From a virus: a DNA stretch of 38,573 nucleotides. Position 1 is the stretch's first letter. Each line of letters starts with the position of its first letter. A program made the position numbers and the translations under genes. Location of the stretch: positions 1 to 38,573 of the IMG/VR virus record IMGVR_UViG_3300033153_011288; one strand, written 5' to 3'. Shown here one piece after another: positions 13,110 to 21,978 of the stretch. The notes under the pieces are model-generated. The model did no database searches and was not told the origin of the DNA. It saw only the letters and a program-made list of their open reading frames with translations.

Positions 13110-15287
13110 ATGAATTTAATAAATATAATTGGAAAAATAAAATCATTTGTTTTTAATGGTCCCAAGGTTCAATCAAAAGGAAGTTCTTTTATGGGGTCAA
13201 GTTGGGAGAGAGCAAGCGGTTGGAACATTACTAAATATATGCAGGCTTACGAAAGGAGTCTATATGTTCACGCTTGTATTTCAAAAATCGCAGAGAACAC
13301 ATCAGCGATTGAATTGGAGCTTTTTAATATATTAAATTCAAAAGGAGACACGGAGCAAGTTTATTTCCACCCTGTTTTAGATTTACTTTATAGACCAAAC
13401 CCATTTCAAACGAAAACTGAGTTTTGGAAGATTGCGGACATCAATCTAAAATCATCAGGGAATTGTTTTTGGCTAAAAATAAGAAACGAGAGCGGTCAAG
13501 TTGTTGAGCTTTGGAATTTAAGACCTGACAGAATGACAATTGTTGGGTCAGAGGAAAGTTTTATATCACATTACGAATTTAATACTCCTAATGGCAGGGT
13601 GGCACTTATTCCACCTGATGATATTATTCATTTCAAAGAGCCTACTCCTCTTGATGAATATTTAGGTGTAAGCGTTTTGAAACCCGCAGCCAAAAGGGTA
13701 GATAGCGAAGATTTTTCGGCAAGCTATCAAAGAGATTTCTTTTTGAATAACGCACGACCTGATGCTTTGTTGAAATTTCCATATAATCTTAAGCCACATC
13801 AGAAAGCAGAAATAAAAGATAACTGGGAAGATAGGCACAGAGGCATCGGCGCAAGTTCTCGCTTTGGAGTGCTTGAAGGCGGATTAGAATATCAGCAGGT
13901 ATCACTCACTCAGAAAGAAATGGATTATATTGAGTCAATGAAATTCTTGAGGGATGATATCTTGGTTGCCTTTCAAGTTCCTAAGCCAATCATTGCAGTG
14001 ACTGATGATGTTAACAGAGCAAATGCAGAGACAGCAATGTTTATTTTCCTATCTCAGACAATAAAGCCTGAAATGGGATATTTTGTAGAAAAATTAAATC
14101 AGCAGTTAATCATTCCTGATTATGACGATTCTTTAGTCTTGGGATTTGTTGATCCTACCCCTGAGAATGAAGAGCTAAAAATCAAACAATTTGAGAGTGG
14201 ATTGGCAAATAATTATTTGCTTATTAACGAGGTAAGGAATAAATTAGGCTTTCCTGAGGTTACTGGTGGTTGGAGTTGGTATAATCAGTTATCACAAATA
14301 CCGGGCGGGGGCATTTCAAAAGAAAACAGAAAAAGCCTTGTAGTAAAAAGCCCATTAAATATTTTCAGAGGCAGAGCAATGTTGAGAATAAAGTTAGCAA
14401 TCAAGGAATCTCTAATTGAAGGAGTAAAAACCGATGTTAAAAAAACATTGAAAATTATCAATGGAAAACTTAAGCTAATTAACAAAAAGGCTGTCAAGAA
14501 AACAAAGAAAAAAGAATTAGTGCCAGTGATGAAAGGGGAAATCAGAGAAAAATATGCTACACTTATTTTGAAGGTTCTTGATAGACAAGAAAATCAATTT
14601 AAGGCAGGTGTTTTATTAGAAGCAAAGAAGCAAGAAAAAAGAGTGATGGAAAATTTGAGAGAGGTTGCGAGTTCAAAGGGATTAGTTTCAAAGTTTGGAA
14701 GATTGTCAAAGAAAAAGATTGAGGTTGATGTAAAAGAAATATTTGATATTAAAAAAGAGAACAATATTTTTGCTAAGTTTGCCTTTCCATTGATTGAGGA
14801 ATATGTAAAGGAGGCAGGAGATAAGTCTTTGAATTTCTTGGCACCGCAGGAAGATTTTAATTTAACTGAAGATCAGACAGCTAAGTTTATTAAGGACAGG
14901 TCAAAGTTTTTTGCTGATAGTGTGAATAGCACAACCTTTGATAAGTTGACAAAGACGATAGAAGAAGGAGTGGCAGAAGGCGAAGGAATTTTGAAGATTA
15001 GCGATAGAATAGGAAAGGTTTATAAGCAATATCCTGACTCAAGGGCTGACCTTATGGCAAGGACAGAGGTCACCTCGGCTAATAACAGGGGCTTTATGGA
15101 TAGCTACAAGCAATCAGGGGTAGCAAATCATAAGGAATGGATAGCGACAATGGATGATAAAACACGGCCTGAGCATGTAAAATTAGACGGAGAGATTGTC
15201 AAGCTTGATGAAAAGTTTTCTAATGGTCTTGAATATCCATCAGAACCTAACTGTCGCTGTGTGATAGGTCCTGTTATTGAGAATTAG
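13110..15287 (+). CDS. Portal protein fused to MuF-type head morphogenesis domain
   Basis: A 725-residue protein. Residues about 20-400 are an HK97-type portal: WNITKYMQAYERS, HACISKIAENTSAIE, YRPNPFQTKTEFW and the DVNRANAET helix near 300. A lysine-rich coiled linker follows (400-580). The end from about 610 is a MuF minor-head domain (LMARTEVTSANNRGFMDSYK, then PEHVKLDGEIVKLDEKFSNG and PNCRCVIGP). The portal forms the DNA gate, and MuF proteins are carried in the head. The two are usually separate genes, and here they are one chain. No separate MuF gene is present. Confidence 0.88.
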   Translation: MNLINIIGKIKSFVFNGPKVQSKGSSFMGSSWERASGWNITKYMQAYERSLYVHACISKIAENTSAIELELFNILNSKGDTEQVYFHPVLDLLYRPNPFQTKTEFWKIADINLKSSGNCFWLKIRNESGQVVELWNLRPDRMTIVGSEESFISHYEFNTPNGRVALIPPDDIIHFKEPTPLDEYLGVSVLKPAAKRVDSEDFSASYQRDFFLNNARPDALLKFPYNLKPHQKAEIKDNWEDRHRGIGASSRFGVLEGGLEYQQVSLTQKEMDYIESMKFLRDDILVAFQVPKPIIAVTDDVNRANAETAMFIFLSQTIKPEMGYFVEKLNQQLIIPDYDDSLVLGFVDPTPENEELKIKQFESGLANNYLLINEVRNKLGFPEVTGGWSWYNQLSQIPGGGISKENRKSLVVKSPLNIFRGRAMLRIKLAIKESLIEGVKTDVKKTLKIINGKLKLINKKAVKKTKKKELVPVMKGEIREKYATLILKVLDRQENQFKAGVLLEAKKQEKRVMENLREVASSKGLVSKFGRLSKKKIEVDVKEIFDIKKENNIFAKFAFPLIEEYVKEAGDKSLNFLAPQEDFNLTEDQTAKFIKDRSKFFADSVNSTTFDKLTKTIEEGVAEGEGILKISDRIGKVYKQYPDSRADLMARTEVTSANNRGFMDSYKQSGVANHKEWIATMDDKTRPEHVKLDGEIVKLDEKFSNGLEYPSEPNCRCVIGPVIEN

Positions 15288-15304
15288 TATTGCTTTATAA
15301 ATAG

Positions 15305-15313
15305 TGCTATAAT
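15305..15313 (+). promoter_or_regulatory. Extended -10 box just upstream of a terminator
   Basis: TGCTATAAT at 15305-15313. The expected transcription start (about 15320) lies three bases before the terminator hairpin at 15323. It is either a fortuitous match or part of an attenuated start for the head genes. Confidence 0.35.
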
Positions 15314-15322
15314 AAAAAAGAG

Positions 15323-15350
15323 GAAATTGGGGACCCAATTTCTTTTTTTT
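15323..15350 (+). terminator. Rho-independent terminator between portal and protease
   Basis: GAAATTGGG (15323-15331) pairs with CCCAATTTC (15334-15342), followed at once by eight T. It lies between the portal stop (15287) and the protease start (15360). Partial read-through would set the ratio of portal to capsid products. Confidence 0.8.
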
Positions 15351-15359
15351 AATAAAATT

Positions 15360-16502
15360 ATGAAAATCTATAAAAATCTTTCAATAGAAATAAAAGAGGT
15401 TAATGATTCAGAACATACCATTGAGGGTGTTTTCTCTACTCCAGTTGAGGATCGTCACGGGGAAATTATAGATCAAGCAGGGTGGGATCTAAAAGAATAT
15501 TTGACTAACCCTGTTATTTTGTTTGCGCATAATCAGTGGGATCCGCCAATAGGTCAAATGGTTGACATAAAAGTTGAAGAAGGAAAGTTGATTGGCAGAA
15601 TTAAGTTTGCTGTTGAGGAATATCCTTTTGCTAATATTATATTCAAGTTGTTTAAGGGTAGATTTATGAGAGCATTTTCAGTTGGATATGAAAATACTGA
15701 AAGCGAGGAAGTGGACGGAGTTGTGGTTCATAGAAAAAATAAATTATTTGAAGTTTCGGCAGTCAATGTTCCTGCTAACGCTCAAGCACTTGCTAAAAGT
15801 CAAGGATTATTGTCTGATAAAGATATTGAAATATTGACAGAGAAAAAGGTTGTGCCTTTTGTTGCTTATAAAACAATGGACGAGGGGGCAGAGTGGGATA
15901 AGTCAAAAGCCGATATAAGATTAAAGACTTGGGCAGGTGGTCCCGCAAAAGAAAATATAACTTTCGCAAAATATTCTCGCGGATTCGCTTGGAATGACGA
16001 GAACGCTAAAGATGAATTTTCTTCTTATAAATTATTGCATCACGATGTTGAGGACGAGAAGATTAGGACTAATGCTAAGGGTGTATTTTCAGCAATGAGT
16101 CAATTATTGGTTGGCGGGGTGGATGTTCCTGATGCAGATAAAAAAGGAATTTACGAGCACTTGGCAAAACATTACGAGCAGTTTGGATTGGATGCTCCTG
16201 AGTTTGAAAAGGAATACTCAGCCAGTCAATTAAAAGATATTGAAGAAAAAGGAGTTATTCTTAAGTTTCACGGCAAGGAAGTTATAGTTGAAAAAAAAGT
16301 TGACATTGAAACACTGAAACAGGCAAGAGAAGCTATAGATAATGTGATTAATTCCAGTGAAAAAAGCACTGATATTCGGGATGCACTGGATAATAAATCT
16401 AAAGGTCGAGACTCCCGCACCCGAGGGACAGAAAAAAAGCATTTGTTTAATCGGTCGGTTAACAAAGCTATAAGATCTTTATTAAAAGTTAAATTAAAAT
16501 GA
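15360..16502 (+). CDS. HK97-family prohead maturation protease with extra C-terminal domain
   Basis: A 380-residue protein. Residues 1-165 are the serine protease domain that trims scaffold and capsid during head maturation. The catalytic pair is probably H57 (LFAHNQ) and S107 (RAFSVGY), the arrangement seen in HK97 gp4. Residues about 185-285 form a second domain (LKTWAGG, YSRGFAWNDENA, YKLLHHDV, then YEHLAKHYEQFG) that recurs in other phage proteases. Its role is unknown. Start 15360 is used because the in-frame ATG at 15327 lies in the terminator. It overlaps the capsid gene through ATGA. Confidence 0.88.
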   Translation: MKIYKNLSIEIKEVNDSEHTIEGVFSTPVEDRHGEIIDQAGWDLKEYLTNPVILFAHNQWDPPIGQMVDIKVEEGKLIGRIKFAVEEYPFANIIFKLFKGRFMRAFSVGYENTESEEVDGVVVHRKNKLFEVSAVNVPANAQALAKSQGLLSDKDIEILTEKKVVPFVAYKTMDEGAEWDKSKADIRLKTWAGGPAKENITFAKYSRGFAWNDENAKDEFSSYKLLHHDVEDEKIRTNAKGVFSAMSQLLVGGVDVPDADKKGIYEHLAKHYEQFGLDAPEFEKEYSASQLKDIEEKGVILKFHGKEVIVEKKVDIETLKQAREAIDNVINSSEKSTDIRDALDNKSKGRDSRTRGTEKKHLFNRSVNKAIRSLLKVKLK

Positions 16503-17857
16503 TTAAATTAAAAGAACTTCAGGAAATTTTGGCAAAGGAGCCTACTGAGCTCAGTGATGAGGAAAAGGTATCTTTGCGTGAAAACGAGGAAATGTTGTCT
16601 GATGAAGACAAAGAAAAGTTTGGGGATGCTCTTAAGGAAGAAGTTGAGAGTATAGAAGAGGATGAGCTTGATGAAAAAGCCTTGATGACTTTAATTGAGA
16701 AATCAGTTCAAGAGCAAATCAAAGGTAGGTTCGGCAATGTTGAAGGAATGGTTAAAAAGTTTTTTGATGGCGTTAAAACCCAGCAAAAAAATGTTCTGCT
16801 TGGCGTTGAAAATGGCAAAGACGAAAAGTCTGATAAAATCGTTTCAAGATTTTGGAAGGCTCTCGGTGCAGATGATAAAGTAGAATTGAAAGCCATTGAA
16901 AAGGAGCAAAGACTCAATCACAAGTTTCTTAACTCAGACACTAATTCAGAAGGTGGATATTTATTGCCCGTAGAATTAATTGCTGAAGTATTAAGGATTG
17001 CTGAAGATGAGTATGGTATCGCTAGACAAGAGTTTTTCAATCTTCCTTTCACAAAGCCTGGTGATACTCGTACCATTCCGACTTTGGCTTCAAGTGTTAG
17101 AGCCTACTGGATTGGTGGAAGTATAGCAAAGACAAGCTCACAGCCTGCTTTTGGATTAGTGACTCAGACTCTTAAGAAATTGGCAGCTATTATTCCTTGG
17201 ACTGATGAATTCGCTGAGGATAGTTCTATCAATATCACAAGTTTGATTGCTACTTTAATCGCAGAGCAGTTGGCTAAAGAAGAAGACTTGGCATTCTTCA
17301 TTGGAGACGGTTCTGCTACTTATGGCGGATTCACTGGTATTCTAAACAATGGATCTGTTGCTACTTTGTTATTGGCAAGTGGAGCAGCCTTTACTGATAT
17401 GACTGCTGATGACTTGGAAAAAATGCAGTATGAGGTTGCATCTTCAATCGCTAAGAAAGGTAAATATTTAATGCATCGATCTATCCTTGGTTTTATTAAA
17501 AGAATGAAGGATGACGAAGGCAGGTATATTTATCAAGCTCCTGCTGATGCTAATTCTCCTGCTACTCTTTGGACTCAGCCTATCGTATTGGTTGAAGCTA
17601 TGCCTGCTTTGAGCGAGACCGCAGCCGATACAGCTTTCGTTATTTTCAGTGATCTTAAGAAAACCACTGTTTTCTCAGCTAAGGGAACTCTTAGGGTCAA
17701 ACTGTTGACAGAAGCTACTATCACTGATGTTGATGGCGAGACTGCTCTCAACTTAGCAGAGCAAGATATGACTGCCCTTCGTTTCGTTGAAAGGGTAACA
17801 GCTAATATAACTTTGCCCGAAGGCATTTGTGTATTGAGCACTAATTCGTCGAGCTAA
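16499..17857 (+). CDS. Major capsid protein, HK97 fold
   Basis: A 452-residue protein. Residues 1-140 are a charged, helical delta-like domain that would act as internal scaffold and be cut off by the protease upstream. The mature shell domain starts around the NSEGGYLLPVEL segment near 145-156. It continues with IPWTDEFAEDSS, the LAKEEDLAFFIGDG spine, YLMHRSILGFIKRM and a beta-rich P-domain end (TALRFVERVTA). It forms the icosahedral shell. The gene is followed by a 15-bp hairpin at 17864 that may protect its mRNA. Confidence 0.92.
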   Translation: MIKLKELQEILAKEPTELSDEEKVSLRENEEMLSDEDKEKFGDALKEEVESIEEDELDEKALMTLIEKSVQEQIKGRFGNVEGMVKKFFDGVKTQQKNVLLGVENGKDEKSDKIVSRFWKALGADDKVELKAIEKEQRLNHKFLNSDTNSEGGYLLPVELIAEVLRIAEDEYGIARQEFFNLPFTKPGDTRTIPTLASSVRAYWIGGSIAKTSSQPAFGLVTQTLKKLAAIIPWTDEFAEDSSINITSLIATLIAEQLAKEEDLAFFIGDGSATYGGFTGILNNGSVATLLLASGAAFTDMTADDLEKMQYEVASSIAKKGKYLMHRSILGFIKRMKDDEGRYIYQAPADANSPATLWTQPIVLVEAMPALSETAADTAFVIFSDLKKTTVFSAKGTLRVKLLTEATITDVDGETALNLAEQDMTALRFVERVTANITLPEGICVLSTNSSS

Positions 17858-17863
17858 ATTTAA

Positions 17864-17897
17864 TGCTGAGCCTCTCTCTGTCGGGAGGGGCTCAGCA
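17864..17897 (+). other. 15-bp hairpin after the capsid gene
   Basis: TGCTGAGCCTCTCTC (17864-17878) pairs with GGGAGGGGCTCAGCA (17883-17897) around a TGTC tetraloop, with two G-U pairs. There is no T-run. It begins seven bases after the capsid stop codon, a typical position for mRNA-stabilising or partial-termination hairpins. Confidence 0.75.
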
Positions 17898-17905
17898 ACT
17901 TGATT

Positions 17906-18088
17906 ATGTTTCAAGGCTATAAAAACAAAATGTATATGAGCAAAGAAAAAAAGGTCTCTGTTTATGACCCGTCTGTTGGGGCATACAGAGAATACACTGA
18001 AGAAGAAGCTAAGAAATTTATTGAGTCTGCTAAAAAGGCAGAGGCAAAGCTTAAAAAAGAAGAGCCAAAAGCTGAAGAAAAAAAATGA
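17906..18088 (+). CDS. Small charged protein after capsid
   Basis: A 60-residue protein (or 50-52 if it starts at the ATGs at 17930 or 17936) with a YDPSVGAYREYTEEEAKKF core and a lysine/glutamate helix at the end. Small proteins of this kind after the capsid gene are often head-completion or decoration factors. No family is recognised. The true start is uncertain, since none of the three ATGs has a Shine-Dalgarno. It overlaps the next gene through ATGA. Confidence 0.55.
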   Translation: MFQGYKNKMYMSKEKKVSVYDPSVGAYREYTEEEAKKFIESAKKAEAKLKKEEPKAEEKK

Positions 18089-18591
18089 TTAATTCAATTA
18101 AAAAATCAGAAAAAGGAAAGCTTACGGGTAAATTCTATATTACTAAGTATGCCTCTGAGGAAGACTATAAGAATGGCAAAGTTTTAGAAAAGGTTTTTGC
18201 CGGTAAAAACTTGCTATTGAATGAGGGGATTAATGAGCTTTTTACTATCCTTTGTACCGCAGCCAGTGGCACAAAGTTTGATAATTCAAACGCTTATATC
18301 GGGGTTGGCGATGACAATACCGCAGCCGCCGCCGCTCAGACTGGTCTAATAGCAGCCGTTAATAAACTCTACAAGGGAATGGAAGGAGGTTATCCCACTT
18401 ATGGGGCATCTCAGAAAGCAACTTGGAGAGCAGTGTTCGGAGCGAGCGAAGCGAATTTTGCTTGGAATGAGTTTACTGTAGCCAATGGCAACAGCGACTC
18501 AGACGATAATCTTAATCGCTTGGTTTCAGCGCAAGGCACAAAAGTTAACGGTCAAGTTTGGCAGGTTGATGTAGAAATCACTCTATCTTGA
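18085..18591 (+). CDS. Putative virion structural protein
   Basis: A 168-residue, beta-rich protein. It contains NAYIGVGDDNTAAAAAQTGL near residues 72-91, then ATWRAVFGASEANFAWNEF near 111-129, and ends VWQVDVEITL. I recall this layout from phage structural proteins encoded between head and tail genes. The exact place in the particle (decoration, baseplate or fibre) cannot be fixed. The location after the capsid and before the large fibre supports a virion role. Confidence 0.5.
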   Translation: MINSIKKSEKGKLTGKFYITKYASEEDYKNGKVLEKVFAGKNLLLNEGINELFTILCTAASGTKFDNSNAYIGVGDDNTAAAAAQTGLIAAVNKLYKGMEGGYPTYGASQKATWRAVFGASEANFAWNEFTVANGNSDSDDNLNRLVSAQGTKVNGQVWQVDVEITLS

Positions 18592-18598
18592 TTTTTCA

Positions 18599-18636
18599 CT
18601 CAGACCATTTCGTTGACATCAGCAAAATGGTTTGAG
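18599..18636 (+). other. 12-bp inverted repeat flanking a -35 box
   Basis: CTCAGACCATTT (18599-18610) pairs with AAATGGTTTGAG (18625-18636), with one G-U in RNA. The 14-base loop holds a consensus TTGACA. It starts eight bases after the stop of the previous gene. It could act as an operator in DNA or as a 3'-end hairpin in RNA. Confidence 0.55.
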
Positions 18637-18641
18637 ATAAG
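18613..18641 (+). promoter_or_regulatory. Putative promoter for the large fibre gene
   Basis: TTGACA at 18613-18618, 17 bases, then GATAAG at 18636-18641 preceded by TGA (extended -10). The fibre ATG at 18650 is nine bases beyond, close to leaderless. The -35 box sits in the loop of the inverted repeat 18599-18636, so a protein or structure there could control it. Confidence 0.45.
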
Positions 18642-18649
18642 AAATTAAA

Positions 18650-21562
18650 ATGAGTAATAAAGCACTGGATCCAAAAAGAAATTTTATAAATATCAATTTA
18701 GCCTCAGGCATTGCTTCAACTGATTTGGAAATGACATTAGTTGCAGGTGGTGGGGCCCAACTTCCTGATCCTTCAACTGAGGGTGCTTTTAATTTAGAGC
18801 TTTATGATAAAAGCGTATATTACATTCCAAAAGACGATCCGAATAGGGAAATCGTAAGAGTCACGGCAATCGTTGGAAATGTTTTGACAATCGTTCGCGC
18901 GCAGGAAGGCACAGCGGATGTTAATCATAATACTGGCGGATCAACCTATTCAGTTGTGATGAGTATCACAAAGAAAGACTGGGACGATGTTGAGACAGGC
19001 AAATTCAACTCAATGGAGCGGGTTGTGAGTGTGGCAAAATCGGGAGGGGATTTTCTAACAATTCAAGATGCCTTAGATTCAATTAGTGATGCTACATTTA
19101 CAAAAAGATATACGATTTTAGTGGCTCCAGGGATTTATGCCGAGACCGTGACATTAAAACCTTTCATTGATATTGTAGGAACGAGTTGTAAGTGGAATAC
19201 AACTATCCAGCAAGTGAATGCGACTTTAACGGCGGCGGAATTACAAATATGCCAAATGAAAAACTTTGAAATTCAAACTTTGGTTTGTAATTTTCAGAAT
19301 GCTGGATTTGTGAAAGCACTCACATTGCTTTGTTGTTATGTGAGCGTAGCATTGACTGGGGTAGGGCAAAATAATACTTCAACTGGGCATATAATTCAAT
19401 TTATGAATTCTACAATCGTTGCGGCAGCGCCAGCCTTTAGTGGTGGTGTGTTTGTTGATTCGGTAAATACTGCTTGGGCTTTTGGTGGCACATTTAGTTC
19501 AGATACTATCTTTCAAAGTTTTGGATATGAATTGAGCGGGACTTATACTCTAAGTGACACGGCTCAAGCTTTTATTAGATCAGGTTCAAAATTATCACTT
19601 CCTCAGGTCTCCCCTGCTATATATATTGCTCCGAGCGGTACGAAATTAAATATTGACGGCATTACATTTTCAACGGCTAATACAGAACAGGTGGCAGATG
19701 ATGCTTTGGAAATTCAAGATGCTATTTCAGCAGGAGCAATAACTCCCGCACCTATAATCACTGAGAATGTTGATGGCACGGTAGATATAAACGACTTTTC
19801 TGTCAATCTATATAATAATGTTAGTCAAACTGGAAAGCCAAAAAGATATGACATCACAGGGTGGGACGATCAAGTGCTGACAAATAATTCAAACAATTAT
19901 ATTTCAGTTGATTTTAATAGCGGAAGCCCGCAGTTAAGAGTTGACACAACAGATCCTTCAAATGAAAGTAGTATAATTTTATTGGCGAATGTATTTAGGG
20001 ACGGAACGACTTTACACGCTTATCAATTAAATACTATCGGGGAGGGGCTACCTAATAAATTGAATGAAAAATCAATAGCCATAGCGCAATTTGAAAGAGC
20101 AAGCGGTTTAGCATTGGGCGAGGTAGCGACAAGAGTTGCGACAATAGGTTCAGGATTAATTTATACTGGAGCTTCGCCAATTAATTTACTGGCTTTTAAT
20201 TCAGGTGCTGATGCTTGGGATTTTTACGCTCATGTGTCAAGTGTTTGGACTAAAAATCCAGCAGGGGTAACGACTCAATATAATAATCTTCAATATGATG
20301 ATGGCACAGATTTAGTGACCTTGGGAGTAAATAAGTGGACTGTCAACTGGATTTATAGGGATATAGACGACCATGCTCATGCGATTTATGTTTTGGGAGA
20401 TGCCGAATATGGATCTTTGGCTTTGGCTCGGTTAGCAACACCGCCATCAGATTTGCCAGAGATAGCATCTCAACATAGCATATTGGTTGGAAGAATAATC
20501 GTTTTGAAAAACGCATCTTCAGGAAATGTTGAAAGTGCTTTTGTTGAGACATTTTCGCCATCGGGAGTGACTAATCATAATGACACAGCGAATAAACAGG
20601 GTGGGACAACAGATCAATTTTATCATTTGACGAGTTCCGACCACTCAACTATAAGCACTGGAGATTTTCTAAAATTAAGCGGTAGGAGTGGAGGGCAATC
20701 TGTCAAAGGAGGGACTGCTTCGGGAGAAAATTTAGATTTAAGTTCAACTAATCACGCAACAAAAGGAAAAATAAATATCGGGGCGAATTCGACTTATGAC
20801 GAAGTAAATGAAAGATTAGGAATTGGAACTAAGACACCTGCTTTTATTGCCGAATTTGTCGGAGACGGAATAAACGGAGTTATTTCAACTAGAAGGGTAT
20901 CGGGAGCGAGTTGTTATGTTAACGCTACAGCTGATTATGGTAATTTTGGGACAATAACTAATCATTCTACTAGAATAGTCTCAAATAATAATGTGATGAT
21001 TTTTATATCGGCAAGTAGTGGGAATGTTGGAATAGGAACTGGGTCAACAGCTGAGCCAAACGAAAAATTAACTGTTGAGGGAGCATTATCATTAGACGAA
21101 ATATCAGCACCTTCAAATACTGCGGGATATGGTAAGGTATATGCAAAGACAGATAAAAAATTATATTATCAGGATGCTGACGGTAATGAAATTCCATTAG
21201 TTGAGAAATTTATTCAATTAAGAGCAATTGAAAAAGCGACTGACTTGGCAATAGATACAAATGTTTTCGGGGATTTCAGGGTACCGCAAGGAATGATTGT
21301 TTTAGGGGTTGGGGCTTATGTTGATACAGCAGGAACGACTGGAGTAACAACGATTGATATTAACGAGGCAGGGACTACAATTCTTTCTACAAAAATCACA
21401 ATTGATTCGGGAGAGAAATCATCTGAGACCGCAGCAACTCCGCCTGTGATTTCAGATAGCGCAATCGCAGCCGATGCTATTCTAACAATTGATATTGATG
21501 GGGTTTCAACTACTGAGCCAAAAGGATTAACCGTTTGGCTAAAGGTCGCAGTAAAAGCATAA
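18650..21562 (+). CDS. Large tail fibre or tailspike protein
   Basis: A 970-residue protein, the largest in the window. Residues 1-115 look like a virion-attachment domain (IDLxxGxxST-like opening, REIVRVTAIVGNVLTIVRAQ). From about 125 a pectin-lyase-like beta-helix begins (SGGDFLTIQDALDSI, YTILVAPGIYAETV). The middle is beta-rich, with DNTANKQ-type fibre repeats (HNDTANKQGGTTDQFYHLT near 643). Near 790-840 are trimer-type segments (NVGIGTGS, AGYGKVYAKTDKKLYYQD). The last 110 residues form a beta-sandwich that may bind the receptor. It probably makes the host-recognition fibre. Confidence 0.75.
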   Translation: MSNKALDPKRNFININLASGIASTDLEMTLVAGGGAQLPDPSTEGAFNLELYDKSVYYIPKDDPNREIVRVTAIVGNVLTIVRAQEGTADVNHNTGGSTYSVVMSITKKDWDDVETGKFNSMERVVSVAKSGGDFLTIQDALDSISDATFTKRYTILVAPGIYAETVTLKPFIDIVGTSCKWNTTIQQVNATLTAAELQICQMKNFEIQTLVCNFQNAGFVKALTLLCCYVSVALTGVGQNNTSTGHIIQFMNSTIVAAAPAFSGGVFVDSVNTAWAFGGTFSSDTIFQSFGYELSGTYTLSDTAQAFIRSGSKLSLPQVSPAIYIAPSGTKLNIDGITFSTANTEQVADDALEIQDAISAGAITPAPIITENVDGTVDINDFSVNLYNNVSQTGKPKRYDITGWDDQVLTNNSNNYISVDFNSGSPQLRVDTTDPSNESSIILLANVFRDGTTLHAYQLNTIGEGLPNKLNEKSIAIAQFERASGLALGEVATRVATIGSGLIYTGASPINLLAFNSGADAWDFYAHVSSVWTKNPAGVTTQYNNLQYDDGTDLVTLGVNKWTVNWIYRDIDDHAHAIYVLGDAEYGSLALARLATPPSDLPEIASQHSILVGRIIVLKNASSGNVESAFVETFSPSGVTNHNDTANKQGGTTDQFYHLTSSDHSTISTGDFLKLSGRSGGQSVKGGTASGENLDLSSTNHATKGKINIGANSTYDEVNERLGIGTKTPAFIAEFVGDGINGVISTRRVSGASCYVNATADYGNFGTITNHSTRIVSNNNVMIFISASSGNVGIGTGSTAEPNEKLTVEGALSLDEISAPSNTAGYGKVYAKTDKKLYYQDADGNEIPLVEKFIQLRAIEKATDLAIDTNVFGDFRVPQGMIVLGVGAYVDTAGTTGVTTIDINEAGTTILSTKITIDSGEKSSETAATPPVISDSAIAADAILTIDIDGVSTTEPKGLTVWLKVAVKA

Positions 21563-21572
21563 TAATAAAAAA

Positions 21573-21977
21573 ATGATTTACAAAAATAAAAATCAAAAAA
21601 TAAATGGTGAGACAAGAGATTTGTTTTGGGCTATATGCGAGAGTATAAAATCGGTAGATGTTTCAAGTAAAAGTGCATGGATAACAATAGGATGTTTTCT
21701 AAGTAAAGAATTAGCTAAGGAAGGATTAGAAAGTAATTCTATAAGTAAATTTGACATTGAATTGGATTTTAATCCTGCTAAAACTTTGAAAACACAAGAT
21801 TTCGGCAGTCAAATTGAAAAATTATTAGATGTCAAATATGAATTGACAGATGATGATAAGATAGTATTAAAAAAATTATCAGATGAAGATAAGAAAATCT
21901 TTAAGTTAAAGAAAGTTAAAGAGAAAATCAAACAAGAGCCTTTGAAGCAATTGTTTGGCTTAGAAAAAATTAGTTAG
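21573..21977 (+). CDS. Hypothetical protein in the fibre block
   Basis: A 134-residue protein of mixed helices with an acidic-basic C-terminal half (LTDDDKIVLKKLSDEDKK). No family is recognised. It sits 10 bases after the fibre gene and one base before the next, so it could be a fibre chaperone or adaptor. Confidence 0.5.
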   Translation: MIYKNKNQKINGETRDLFWAICESIKSVDVSSKSAWITIGCFLSKELAKEGLESNSISKFDIELDFNPAKTLKTQDFGSQIEKLLDVKYELTDDDKIVLKKLSDEDKKIFKLKKVKEKIKQEPLKQLFGLEKIS

Positions 21978-21978
21978 T

